Assembly (NCBI RefSeq): GCF_018531495.1
Contig: NZ_JAHDTI010000023.1
Location: 1 to 64,000, forward strand
DNA: 64,000 bases
Direction of reading: 5' to 3'
DNA from: Nonomuraea sediminis
GTDB taxonomy: Bacteria > Actinomycetota > Actinomycetes > Streptosporangiales > Streptosporangiaceae
Part shown: in pieces, positions 15,536 to 24,372 of the stretch
How positions within the stretch are numbered: the stretch's first letter is position 1
Layout of the letters: each line of letters starts with the position of its first letter
The notes under the pieces: generated by a model
What the model was told of the DNA's origin: nothing
The model's input: the letters and a program-made list of their open reading frames with translations, nothing else
Database searches by the model: none
Position numbers and translations under genes: made by a program

Positions 15536-16673
15536 GGGTGGTGGGCGTAGCGGTGGAGGGGCGGGGCAGGGCCGTGAGGAGAGGTACGGCGAGCAGGGTC
15601 GTGACTGCGGCGCCGGTGAAGGCCAGGGCGGGGGCGACGGCGTAGAGCGGGAGCCAGGCCAGCGGCGCGAGCGCGCCGCCGCCGAAGCGGAAGGCGGCGA
15701 CCACCGACAGCGCCCCGCCAGTGTTGCCGGGCACGGCGCGGACCGTGAGCGTCTGCAGCGCGACGATGAGCAGCGAGCCGGCGGCCCCGGCGAGCGTCCA
15801 GCACGCGGCCAGCCAGCCGGACGCCCCGGTCCAGCCGACGAGCGCGACGAGCATCGCCGTCAGTACGGTGGCCAGCACGGCACAGCGCCGGGCGCCGAAG
15901 CGTTCGGAGACGGCGCCCCACACCGAGCCGAGCACCAGCCCGGCCACCCCGAACCCGACCAGCACCAGCCCGACGGCCTCCGACGGCAGCCGCAGCCGGT
16001 CGGCGGCGTAGATGGCGACCAGGAACGCCAGCCCGGCCGACCCCGCGTACGTCAGCATGGCCGAAAGCGACAGCAGCACCACCCGCCGCCCCGCCAGCGG
16101 CCGCCACGGCGGTGACGCGGCGCCAGGACGCGGGTCGCCGGGCGGCGGCGCCAGGGAGAGCAGCACCGCGGTGACGGCCACGACGGCGAACCCGATCCGC
16201 CACTCGACGGCCGCCGCCAGCCCGCCCACCAGCGGCGCGAACGACTGGCCGGCGGCCTGGCAGCTGGAGTAACGTCCGACGGCCCGGCCGAGCCGCTCCT
16301 TGGGCACCATCCCGGCCAGGCCCGCGAGCAGCAGCGGTGAAGTGAACGCGTTGGCCGCGCCCTGCGCCGCCCTGGCCGCCAGGAACGGCAGCAGGCTCGG
16401 GGCGAGGGCGCATCCCAGTGAGGCCAGGGCGTAGAGGAGGTAGGCGATCCGCACGCTCCTGCGCCGCCCCCACCGCTCGCCTAGCGTCCCCGAGACGAGC
16501 TGTAGTGCGGCGAACGGGATGAAGTACGCGGTCAGGGCGGTGGCCACGGCGCCCGTGGTGGTCCGCAGGGATCCGGCGACCAGGGGGAGCATGGGCGCGA
16601 CCACGCCACCCCCGAGCGGGCCGAGCAACCCACCCGCATAGACGGCCGCCACCCGCACGGACTTCAACGACAT
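15507..16673 (-). CDS. MFS transporter (drug/metabolite exporter type)
   Basis: This 388-residue, 12-helix major facilitator has the loop 2-3 motif GTLGERWGRRRSVRIAY and a second-half counterpart, GAVSERFGARR. It probably exports small molecules; the substrate is unknown. ATG at 16673 gives a normal short cytoplasmic N-terminus; the frame is open to 16757 but the extra residues are not hydrophobic. The last 18 residues (PSTATPTTQ...TTCPS) are low-complexity and coincide with the tandem repeat, suggesting the C-terminus was replaced by repeat-derived sequence. Confidence 0.87.
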   Translation of the reverse strand: MSLKSVRVAAVYAGGLLGPLGGGVVAPMLPLVAGSLRTTTGAVATALTAYFIPFAALQLVSGTLGERWGRRRSVRIAYLLYALASLGCALAPSLLPFLAARAAQGAANAFTSPLLLAGLAGMVPKERLGRAVGRYSSCQAAGQSFAPLVGGLAAAVEWRIGFAVVAVTAVLLSLAPPPGDPRPGAASPPWRPLAGRRVVLLSLSAMLTYAGSAGLAFLVAIYAADRLRLPSEAVGLVLVGFGVAGLVLGSVWGAVSERFGARRCAVLATVLTAMLVALVGWTGASGWLAACWTLAGAAGSLLIVALQTLTVRAVPGNTGGALSVVAAFRFGGGALAPLAWLPLYAVAPALAFTGAAVTTLLAVPLLTALPRPSTATPTTQAHSTTCPS

Positions 16674-17167
16674 ATCGCCCACAATAACCCCGCCTCTCAC
16701 CCCCTGGTCACCCATCTCACCCACCGAAACACCTCCCCACCGCCTGAGGGCGACCATGCACTACCCGACCGCGTTGCGCGCCCCGCCACTCCCGATGCCA
16801 CGCCCGCATCGCGACCTCTCACCCGCCGTACGTGCACTCCTTGCCCGCCGTAACAGGGCGCCGAGCTCCACCGCACACCACCCCGCCGACCCGGCGCAGG
16901 ATGGCCTGCCGCAGGTTCCTCGTGCGCCGCGCCAGGGCGGGGCCGCCGCGGGTTCCTCGCGCTCCGTGCCAGGGCGAGGCACACGCGCCGTACGGCACGC
17001 CGAACTCAGCCGCCCATCTCATCGCTCCCCCAGCACCCCACCCGCTCCCGTTGCCGCGCCCGCAGTGCGACCTTCTGACCCGCCACGCGTGGCCCCTCGC
17101 TCGCCGTACCAAGGCGCCGAGCTTCACCTCGCCGACACGGGGCCGGGTGGCTGCGGGACGGGGGTGG
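16674..17167. other. Repeat-rich gap between the MFS gene and the Ehr operon
   Basis: This 494-bp gap has no convincing gene. It contains two diverged copies of an 80-90 bp unit (16790-16871 and 17043-17128) and a separate near-tandem pair around 16913-16976. It must hold the MFS promoter and the end of the Ehr transcript, but no clear boxes or U-tailed hairpin are visible. Confidence 0.6.
16790..17128. repeat. Diverged direct repeats in the MFS-Ehr gap
   Basis: 16790-16871 and 17043-17128 share the order CTCCCG(A/T)TGCC, CGCCCGCA, GCGACCT, CCCGCC, TTGC/TCGCCGTA and GGCGCCGAGCT(C/T)CACC. Between them, GTTCCTCGTGCGCCGCGCCAGGGCG near 16917 recurs as GTTCCTCGCGCTCCGTGCCAGGGCG near 16950. The pattern fits old segmental duplications decaying in non-coding DNA. 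Confidence 0.65.
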
Positions 17168-18613
17168 TTAGAGGTCGTTGCCGGCGTAGGAGAGGTTGAA
17201 GCTTTTGTTGACCAGGGGAAAGTCGGGGACGATGGCGCCGCCAAGGGCCACCGGGAGGGCGGGCCAGTTGAAGAAGGAGGGGTCCGCGAGTTTGGCGCGG
17301 GTGATGGTGCCGTCGGGGGCGAGTTCGATCCGGTGGACGATGGTGCCGCGCCAGCCTTCGACGATGCCGACGCCCGAGCCGCGGGGTACGTCGTGGAGGC
17401 GCCACTCGGGAGTGGTGGAGCAGAGGTGGGTGATGAGGGCGATCGAGGTGGCGATCTCGTCGGCTCTGACCTGGAAGCGGGCGAGGACGTCCCCGGTGGC
17501 TCGGCGGGCGACAGGGAAAGGGCCCAGGTCGACGAAGGGGTGGTCGCGGCGAGCGTCCTGGTCGAGGCCGCTGGCGCGGGCGACGTAGCCGAGCGTGCCG
17601 AGGTCGGTCGCCGCCTGCCGGGTGAGGACGGCGGTGCCGGTGAAGCGGTCGGACACGACGCCGTGGCCGAGCGCCAGCCCGACGATCTCCTCCAGCTCCG
17701 CCCGCAGAAGGGCCAGGCGGTCGAGGTCGGGCAGTCGGCGCAGGTGGGCACCGCCGAGCCGGACGCCGCCGCGCAGCAACCTGTGCCCCGTGACCTCGGC
17801 GTTGATCCGCAGCAGCTGCTCGCGGACGCTGCCGCAGTGCGACTGCAGCACGCTGTGGGCGACGTCGTTGCAGAGCGCGCCCAGGTCGGTGACGTGGTTG
17901 TAGAGGCGTTCCAGCTCCAGCAGGATCGCCCTGCCGCGCTGCGCCTCGGGGTCGACGGGCGTGCCGGTGGCCTCCTCGACGGCCAGGCAGTACGCCAGGG
18001 CGTGCCCGACGGACGTGTCGCCGCTGACGCGCTCGGCCAGCGGCAGCGCCCCCTCGGGGCGGCGGCCCTCGAAGAGCTGCTCGACCCCCTTGTGCACGAA
18101 CCAGAGCCGGGCCTTCAGCTTGAGTATCGTCTCCCCCACCACCGAGAAGCGGAAGTGCCCGGGCTCGATCATGCCGGCGTGCACGGGCCCCACGGGGATC
18201 TCGTAGACGCCGTCGCCCTCCACCTCGCGGAACGGGTAGGGCCCCTCGGGGTCGCCGAAGTCCGGCGGCGGTCCGGCGGCGGGCAGCATCGGATACCAGC
18301 CGCGCGGCCAGTGGTGGTGCCTGACCAAGCGCCGCGGCAGCGGGTGCCCCTCGGGTGTGATGCCGTAAAGGTCACGGATCTCGCGTTCGAAGCGTCCGGC
18401 GGGGAACGACAGCGCGGCCAGGCTGGGCACCGCGGGCCTGTCCAGGTGCACGTGCAGTTCGGTACGGCGAGCAGGCCCGGAACCCATGAAGAGGTAGACG
18501 AGGCGGTAACCGGCCCCGGCCACGGCCGCGGAGACCAGCGCGATCCGGTACCCCTGCCCGAACAGGTCGGCCGCCACGTCGGGCAGCTCGCCGGGCGACA
18601 GGTCGACGATCAC
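17168..18613 (-). CDS. Ehr complex large subunit (HyfG/HycE-like, NiFe ligands lost)
   Basis: This 481-residue fusion has an N-terminal complex I 30-kDa (NuoC-like) domain (about 1-110, with FEREIRDLYGI) and a 49-kDa (NuoD/HycE-like) domain. In NiFe hydrogenases the metal is held by a CxxC in each of two motifs. Here motif L1 reads ERVSGDT, so the cysteines are S197 and T200. Motif L2 reads DPSFFN, giving S446 and N449. All four ligands are therefore absent and no H2 chemistry is expected. The GTG start overlaps the preceding stop (GTGA). The cluster order matches mycobacterial Rv0082-Rv0087. Confidence 0.88.
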   Translation of the reverse strand: MIVDLSPGELPDVAADLFGQGYRIALVSAAVAGAGYRLVYLFMGSGPARRTELHVHLDRPAVPSLAALSFPAGRFEREIRDLYGITPEGHPLPRRLVRHHHWPRGWYPMLPAAGPPPDFGDPEGPYPFREVEGDGVYEIPVGPVHAGMIEPGHFRFSVVGETILKLKARLWFVHKGVEQLFEGRRPEGALPLAERVSGDTSVGHALAYCLAVEEATGTPVDPEAQRGRAILLELERLYNHVTDLGALCNDVAHSVLQSHCGSVREQLLRINAEVTGHRLLRGGVRLGGAHLRRLPDLDRLALLRAELEEIVGLALGHGVVSDRFTGTAVLTRQAATDLGTLGYVARASGLDQDARRDHPFVDLGPFPVARRATGDVLARFQVRADEIATSIALITHLCSTTPEWRLHDVPRGSGVGIVEGWRGTIVHRIELAPDGTITRAKLADPSFFNWPALPVALGGAIVPDFPLVNKSFNLSYAGNDL

Positions 18614-20184
18614 CTGGCCACCACCCCGGCGGCGGCACTCAGCACGTGACCGAGCGGCCCCAGCGTGACCCCCAACGCCGCACACGCCAGCAGCCCCGCG
18701 ACCAGCGGCACCGCCACACTCCGCAACCGCAAGCGCCTGCCCACCCCGCCGGAAGCAGCAACCGCCGAACCACCAGAAGCCGCAACCGCCGACGCACCAT
18801 CAGAAGGCGCCAGAAGGCCATCGGAAGCCGCCATGTCCGAAATGTCACTGGAAGCACCAGGAGGAGCCCCGCCCGCCGTTCCCACGAGCATGCGCCCCAC
18901 TCCCCCTCCGATCCCCGCGAAGACCACGAGCATGAGCGCCAGCGCGACCGCCACCACCCACCCCAGCCCCGCGCCGAACCCGGCCCTGGCGATCCCCAGC
19001 TCGCTGGAGAAGAGGCTGAACGGCGGGAACCCGAGCAGCGCGAGCGCCCCGGCCCCGAACACCCCGGCGAGCACCGGCGCCCGCCGGGCCAGCCCGCGCA
19101 CGCCGCCGATGTCGCTGGTGCCCGAGGCCTGCTGGATGTGCCCGGCCCCGATGAACAGCACCGACTTGCCGAGCCCGTGTCCCAGCATGTGCAGCAGCAC
19201 CGCGGCCAGCGCCAGCGCGTTCCCCACGGCGGCGCCGAGCGCGATGACGCCCATGTGCTCGATGCTGGAGTAGGCCAGCAGCCGCTTGTAGTCGCGCTGC
19301 CCGACGAGCAGGGCCGCCGCCACGAGCAGCGACGCGAGCGCCACCACGATCAGCAGCATCCGCGCGAACCCGGGCCCGAGGGCTCCGTCGGAGATCACCT
19401 TGACCCGCAGGACGGCGTAGAAGGCCACCGACAGCAGCACCCCGGACATCAGCGCGGAAACCGGCGCGGGCGCCTGGCTGTGCGCGTCGGGCAGCCAGGC
19501 GTGCATGGGCGCGAGCCCGGCCTTGGTCCCGAACCCGAGCACGAGCAGCACCACCGCGATCCGCGTCGCGCCGGGGTCGAGGGCGGAGGCGTGCCCGGCC
19601 AGCGACGCCCAGTCGAGCCCGGCGGGCGACGACAGCCCGGCGTGGACGGCGGCGTAGTGCACGATCACCAGCCCGAACAGCGCGAGCGCGATCCCGACGG
19701 AGCAGATCACCACGTACTTCCACGCGGCCTCGGTCGCCTTGCGGGTACGCCGGTGGCCGACGAGGAAGGCGGTCAGGATCGTGGTGGCCTCGACCGCGAC
19801 CCAGAGCACGCCGAGGCTGGAGGCGAGCACGGCCGTGGCCATGGCCGCCACGAAGCACTGCGTGAACACCCCGTACCGCCGGGCCGCCCGGTGCCCGGTG
19901 TGCCCGGTGGCCAGCTCGGCGGCCAGGTAGGCGGGGCTGGCCAGCATCGCGAGCAGCGCCACGACCCCGATCACGATCAGCATGAACGCGCTGAGCGCGT
20001 CCACCCGCAGCAGCCCCCACAGCGCCTCGCCCGTCCCGGTGCGTGCCAGGGCCAGCGCCGCGCCGAGCACCCCGGCGGCGGCAAGCGAGCCGAGCCAGGC
20101 GGTCACCCGGTTCCAGCCGAGCAGCGCGTATCCGGTCGCCGCCAGCAGCGGCAGCCCCACCGGGGCGATCACCAGGAGGTTCAT
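18610..20184 (-). CDS. Ehr complex membrane subunit, antiporter-like (HyfF/HycQ-type)
   Basis: This polytopic protein of 524 residues belongs to the NuoL/M/N and Mrp antiporter family. FGTKAGLAPMHAWLPDAHSQAP is the conserved mid-protein channel segment with its lysine and histidine, and YSSIEHMG is also diagnostic. It should translocate protons or sodium ions. Near the C-terminus, a low-complexity stretch with two copies of AVAASGG interrupts the last loop before the final helix. The ATG overlaps the upstream stop by one base (TGATG). Confidence 0.87.
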   Translation of the reverse strand: MNLLVIAPVGLPLLAATGYALLGWNRVTAWLGSLAAAGVLGAALALARTGTGEALWGLLRVDALSAFMLIVIGVVALLAMLASPAYLAAELATGHTGHRAARRYGVFTQCFVAAMATAVLASSLGVLWVAVEATTILTAFLVGHRRTRKATEAAWKYVVICSVGIALALFGLVIVHYAAVHAGLSSPAGLDWASLAGHASALDPGATRIAVVLLVLGFGTKAGLAPMHAWLPDAHSQAPAPVSALMSGVLLSVAFYAVLRVKVISDGALGPGFARMLLIVVALASLLVAAALLVGQRDYKRLLAYSSIEHMGVIALGAAVGNALALAAVLLHMLGHGLGKSVLFIGAGHIQQASGTSDIGGVRGLARRAPVLAGVFGAGALALLGFPPFSLFSSELGIARAGFGAGLGWVVAVALALMLVVFAGIGGGVGRMLVGTAGGAPPGASSDISDMAASDGLLAPSDGASAVAASGGSAVAASGGVGRRLRLRSVAVPLVAGLLACAALGVTLGPLGHVLSAAAGVVAR

Positions 20185-20831
20185 CAGTCGTGCAGCTCCC
20201 GCAGCTCGTCCAGGTCGGTGCCGCCGAACGCGGCCCGCATCCTTGTGGTCAGCACCTTCAGCACCAGTACGGCGAGCAGCACGTCGAGCGACACCCCGAG
20301 CTCCACCACGAGCGGAACCCCGCTGGTCGTCAGGAACGCCGCCGCCGTGATCGCGTTGTCCATCAGCAGGAACCCGACGACCTGCGACAGGGCCCGCCGC
20401 CGGGTCACCAGCACGAAGAAGCCCACGAGCAGCACGGTCAGCGCGATCGGGACGGCCTGGGTGGCGGGTGTGGGCGACAGCCGTACCAGGGGCTGGGAGA
20501 CGGCGTAGGCGAGCATGGTCAGCACGGCCGCCACCAGCAGCGAGGTGCCGACGCCGACCAGCGGGCGCGTCTCGAGCCGCTCCTCGCCGGCGGCCAGGGC
20601 GCGGCGCATGAGGAACGGCAGCACCAGCGCCCGCAGCAGGCCGACGCCCACGCCGAGCGCCAGCAGTTCGCCGGTGCCCTCGTGCAGGCCGCGGATCACG
20701 ATGATCGCCCCGAGCGCGACCCCCTGGAGTCCGAACAGCCACACGATGGCCGACAGGTCGCGCCGCCACAGCACGAGCACGCCGGTGAGCAGGAAGGCCC
20801 CGCAGGCCAGGTCGAGAGCCTTGACGTACAT
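20184..20831 (-). CDS. Ehr complex membrane subunit (HyfE/HycP-type)
   Basis: This small hydrophobic protein (215 residues, about six helices) matches the HyfE/HycP type by position and by segments such as VVGFLLMDNAITAAAF. HyfE proteins resemble NuoK and help form the ion-translocating arm. GAGGTG four bases before ATG 20831 supports this start; a GTG six bases upstream is the alternative. It lies between the hyfC- and hyfF-like genes. Confidence 0.8.
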   Translation of the reverse strand: MYVKALDLACGAFLLTGVLVLWRRDLSAIVWLFGLQGVALGAIIVIRGLHEGTGELLALGVGVGLLRALVLPFLMRRALAAGEERLETRPLVGVGTSLLVAAVLTMLAYAVSQPLVRLSPTPATQAVPIALTVLLVGFFVLVTRRRALSQVVGFLLMDNAITAAAFLTTSGVPLVVELGVSLDVLLAVLVLKVLTTRMRAAFGGTDLDELRELHD

Positions 20832-20838
20832 GGGCACC

Positions 20839-21780
20839 TCACGCCAGGAAGAAGGAGGCGGCGACGGCGAGCAGGGCCATGAGGAACGACCCGGCCAGCA
20901 GTTCGGGGACGCGGAACAGGCGGATCTTGGCCATGAACACCTCTCCCGCGGCCAGCGCCCCGCCCAGCACGGTGACCTTGCCGGCGAAGGCGGCGGCGGC
21001 CACGGCCAGCGGCAGCGCCCCCGCGCCCGCGGTGGCGATGCCCAGCGGCGCGAACAGGCTGGCCAGCAGCCCGAGCATGACGGTGAGCCGCATCGCCGAG
21101 GCCCATTCGATGAGCGCCAGGTCGGGACCGGAGTACTCGAGGATCATCGCCTCGTGGATCATGGTGAGCTCTAGGTGGGTCGAGGGGTTGTCGACCGGGA
21201 TGCGGCCCGCCTCGGCGAGGGTGACCACACCGAGCGCGACGGCGGCCAGCAGGCTCACCGGGGAGATCACCGACAGCGGGCTGTCGGCGGTGGCGGTGAC
21301 GATGGCCCCGAGGTTGGTCGTACCGACCCGCACGGACAGGGCGAACACCGACAGCAGGATCGTGGGCTCGACCAGGGCCAGGACGGTCATCTCCCGGCTG
21401 GCGCCCATGCCACCGAAGGCGGTGCCCGTGTCGATGCCGCCCAGCGCGAGCGCCACCGAGCCGAGCGCGAGCAGGGCGGTGACGGCGAACAGGTCGGCCA
21501 TGTCGTCGAGCGGGGAGTCGGCGGTGACCAGCGGCACGACGGCGGCCACGACCAGCGCGGTGCCCGCCAGCAGGAGCGGGGCGGACCTGAAGACCCAGCC
21601 GGTGCCGTGGGGGGTGACGGCCTGCTTGCGGGTGAGCTTGCGCAGGTCGCGCCAGGGTTGCAGGATCCCGGCGCCGGCCCGGCCCTCGAGCCTGGCGCGG
21701 ACCTGCCGCATCACTCCGACCAGCAGCGGTGCGCCGCCCGCCACCAGGACGAGCTGGATGATCAGGCCGGACCAGTTCAC
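20839..21780 (-). CDS. Ehr complex membrane subunit (HyfC/HycD, NuoH-like)
   Basis: This 313-residue, roughly eight-helix protein is of the NuoH/HycD type. By family knowledge it anchors the peripheral arm and forms the connection to the antiporter-like subunits. The diagnostic stretch is ARIPVDNPSTHLELTMIHEA-like (EAGRIPVDNPSTHLELTMI around residue 205). The GTG at 21780 overlaps the upstream stop (GTGA). Confidence 0.88.
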   Translation of the reverse strand: MNWSGLIIQLVLVAGGAPLLVGVMRQVRARLEGRAGAGILQPWRDLRKLTRKQAVTPHGTGWVFRSAPLLLAGTALVVAAVVPLVTADSPLDDMADLFAVTALLALGSVALALGGIDTGTAFGGMGASREMTVLALVEPTILLSVFALSVRVGTTNLGAIVTATADSPLSVISPVSLLAAVALGVVTLAEAGRIPVDNPSTHLELTMIHEAMILEYSGPDLALIEWASAMRLTVMLGLLASLFAPLGIATAGAGALPLAVAAAAFAGKVTVLGGALAAGEVFMAKIRLFRVPELLAGSFLMALLAVAASFFLA

Positions 21781-23762
21781 GAGATCACCGCCAGCACGAT
21801 CAGCACCCCGGTCAGCGCGTAGAAGCCGTAGGACAGGTAGCGGTGGACGCTGCCGTCGGCCAGGCGGCGCGCCCGCCGCCCGAGCGCGGTCACGGCCGCC
21901 AGCACCGGCTCGTACAGCCGCCGCTCGACCCGGTCGGGCACGCGGGAGCGGAAGTCGACGTGCTCGACGAGGTAGCCGGACTGCTCGACGGCGACCACGT
22001 CGATGGCGCTCTCGGGCTGCAGCGCGTCGACGAAGACCCGCTGCAGCGGCTCGGCGAACGAGGTCGCGGTGTACTCGGTGCGGGCCGGCATCGGGCCGGC
22101 GCCGCAGTCCCACAACCTGGCCACGCGGCGCGGACGGCGCGCCGCCACCAGGCGGACCAGCACCGCCAGCCCCGCCACCGCGCAGCACAGCGCGAAGGCG
22201 ATGAGCAGCGGCGAGATCGACGCGGTGATCCTGGTCAGCCGCACCGTCACCTCACCGGCGACGGCGCCCTCCCCCGGGATCATCCGCCCGACGGCTCCGG
22301 CCAGCGTGGGCGCGACCAGCGTCGGGTTGAGCGCGAGGAACAGGCACGCCGCGGCGGCCAGCCCCATCCCCCACACCATCGGCCGCGGGCTCTCCGCGGC
22401 CCGCTCGGCTCCCGCGCCGCGCGGCCTGGCCAGGAAGCCGATGCCGAACGCCTTGACGAACGTGGCCACGGCCAGCCCCGCCGACAGCGCGATCGCGCCC
22501 ACGGCCAGCGGCATCGTGACGGCGCCCGCCACGCCGGAGGACGGCAGCGCGTGGATGAGGCCCTGCAGCAGCAGCCACTCGCTGACGAACCCGTTGCCCG
22601 GCGGCAGCGCCGAGGCGCAGATCGCCCCGACCGCGAAGAGCGCGGTGGTGTACGGCATGCGTTCCCTGAGCCCGCCGAGGGCGTCCAGGTCGCGGGTGCC
22701 GGTGGCCTGCTGGACCGAGCCGGCGGCCTGGAACAGCAGGGTCTTGAACGCGGCGTGGTTGACCACGTGCAGCAGCCCGGCGGTGAGGGCGAGCCCGGCC
22801 AGCAGGGTGGCGCCGTCGGCGGCGAAGAACCCGGCTGCTCCGACGCCGATGAGGACCAAGCCCATGTTCTCGGTCGAGGAGTAGCCGAGCAGGCGTTTCA
22901 CGTCGGTGGCCATGGCTGCCTGCAGCACGCCGTACAGCGCGGACAGGGCGCCGAGGGCGAGCACGATCCACCACCACCAGCCGGGCCCGCCGCGCAGCAG
23001 GTCGAGCCCGACCCGGACGAGGCCGTAGACGCCGAGGTTGACCATGGCGCCGCTCATCAGGGCGGCGGCCGGGCTCGGGGCTTCCGGGTAGGCCCTGGGG
23101 AGCCAGACGTGCAGGGGGACGATCCCGGCCTTCGACGCGAAGCCCAGCAGGGTGGCCAGGAAGATCACGTTGCGCTCGGCGGGGCTGAGAGCCGCGGCGC
23201 GCAGCTGGTCGAAGGACTCCCCTCCGGCCTCGGCGGCCAGGTAGCACAGGCCGCACAGGATGCTCGCCAGGCCGAGCTGGGTCATCACGCCGTACCAGAG
23301 CCCGGCCCTGGCGACCTCGGGCCTTTCACGGTGCTCGGCCAGGACGAGGACGAGCGAGGTGACGGCCATCAGCTCCCAGCACGCCAGGAACGTGCTCACG
23401 CTCGCGGCGGCGGGCACCAGCAGCATGCCCGCCACGAAGAGCGGGATCACGGCTCGGCCGCGGCCCGGTCTGTGGCCGATGCCGTAGACGGCGGCGCACA
23501 GGGTGACCGCGCCGGTGATGGCGGTGAACAGCCCGCCCAGCGGGTCGAGGGCCAGCCGTACCCCTGACAGCGGCAGCAGCCAGGGCAGCCAGGCCGACCA
23601 GCCGTGCCCCAGCATGGCCTGGCAGCCGGCGACGGCCGCGCAGCCGCCCGCCGCGGCCAGGACCACGCCCGACAGTATCCGGCCGGCGGTGCCCAGCCCG
23701 CGGACGAGGCCCGGCAGGGTGGCGAACAGGCACAGCCCGAGCGCCCACGCGTACAGCGTCAT
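21777..23762 (-). CDS. Ehr complex large membrane subunit (HyfB/HycC-type)
   Basis: This antiporter-like subunit of 661 residues has about 14-16 helices. FASKAGIVPLHVWLPRAYPEAP is the conserved ion-channel segment, and YSSTENMG the matching helix motif. A long hydrophilic C-terminal region with two further helices (about residue 550 onward) follows, as in HycC. Its ATG overlaps the stop of the small subunit gene. Confidence 0.88.
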   Translation of the reverse strand: MTLYAWALGLCLFATLPGLVRGLGTAGRILSGVVLAAAGGCAAVAGCQAMLGHGWSAWLPWLLPLSGVRLALDPLGGLFTAITGAVTLCAAVYGIGHRPGRGRAVIPLFVAGMLLVPAAASVSTFLACWELMAVTSLVLVLAEHRERPEVARAGLWYGVMTQLGLASILCGLCYLAAEAGGESFDQLRAAALSPAERNVIFLATLLGFASKAGIVPLHVWLPRAYPEAPSPAAALMSGAMVNLGVYGLVRVGLDLLRGGPGWWWWIVLALGALSALYGVLQAAMATDVKRLLGYSSTENMGLVLIGVGAAGFFAADGATLLAGLALTAGLLHVVNHAAFKTLLFQAAGSVQQATGTRDLDALGGLRERMPYTTALFAVGAICASALPPGNGFVSEWLLLQGLIHALPSSGVAGAVTMPLAVGAIALSAGLAVATFVKAFGIGFLARPRGAGAERAAESPRPMVWGMGLAAAACLFLALNPTLVAPTLAGAVGRMIPGEGAVAGEVTVRLTRITASISPLLIAFALCCAVAGLAVLVRLVAARRPRRVARLWDCGAGPMPARTEYTATSFAEPLQRVFVDALQPESAIDVVAVEQSGYLVEHVDFRSRVPDRVERRLYEPVLAAVTALGRRARRLADGSVHRYLSYGFYALTGVLIVLAVIS

Positions 23763-24226
23763 CGGCCGGTCATCCCGCGCAGCGCCTCGATGATGGCCTC
23801 GGGCGGCGGCGGGCATCCGCGGACCTCGACGTCGACCGGCAGCACGTCGGACACCGAACCGGCCACGCCGTAGGCTCCCGCGAACACCCCGCAGTCGCGG
23901 GCGCAGTCGCCGAGCGCGATGACCCGGCGGGGCTCGGGCACGGCCTCGTAGGTGCGGCGCAGCGCGACCTCCATGTTGCGCGTCACCGGGCCGGTCACCA
24001 GCAGCACGTCGGCGTGGCGGGGCGAGGCCACCAGCCGCGCGCCGTACCGCTCGGCGTCGTAGACCGGGCCGAAGGCCGAGGCGATCTCCACCTCGCAGCC
24101 GTTGCACGAGCCGGCGTCGACGTGCCGGATCTGCACCGACCCGGCGAACTCGCCGGGGCCTTCCGAACGCTGCAGGGGCGGCTCGGCCAGGCGGCCCGCC
24201 CTCCTGATCCTGCGCAACAACCCCAC
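23759..24226 (-). CDS. Ehr complex small subunit, NuoB/HyfI-like Fe-S protein
   Basis: The 155-residue protein carries a complete ligand set for one 4Fe-4S cluster, C41 and C44 (GSCNGC), C108 (GDC) and C138 (RGCPP), like the N2 cluster of NuoB. Electron transfer to or from the complex is therefore possible even though the NiFe site is gone. GTG 24226 was chosen because GGAGGAG lies eight bases upstream; a GTG at 24235 sits on top of that ribosome site. It is the first gene of the six-gene operon. Confidence 0.85.
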   Translation of the reverse strand: MGLLRRIRRAGRLAEPPLQRSEGPGEFAGSVQIRHVDAGSCNGCEVEIASAFGPVYDAERYGARLVASPRHADVLLVTGPVTRNMEVALRRTYEAVPEPRRVIALGDCARDCGVFAGAYGVAGSVSDVLPVDVEVRGCPPPPEAIIEALRGMTGR

Positions 24227-24318
24227 GTATGCCACTCCTCCGCACGTGACCTGCGAAAACTATGCACCCCTCACGGGCGTCACGCAGCGTGTTCGGGTGA
24301 TTACTTTTCCTTAGCTAT

Positions 24319-24372
24319 GGAATAAATCATTCCGTTCCGCTAATCTAGAGCTAGAACAGAGCGATCCGTTCC
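24319..24372 (+). promoter_or_regulatory. Operator candidates upstream of the EmrB-type exporter
   Basis: An inverted repeat GGAAT-N5-ATTCC (24319-24333) is followed by direct copies ATTCCGTTCC (24329-24338) and GATCCGTTCC (24363-24372), the last just before the ribosome site of the exporter. This layout fits a TetR- or MarR-type repressor of a drug pump. The region also separates the exporter from the divergent Ehr operon. Confidence 0.45.

Noticed and set aside
17168..24226. Functional NiFe hydrogenase or formate hydrogenlyase
   Set aside because: All four NiFe ligands are substituted, and formate dehydrogenase, the ferredoxin subunit and maturation genes are missing.
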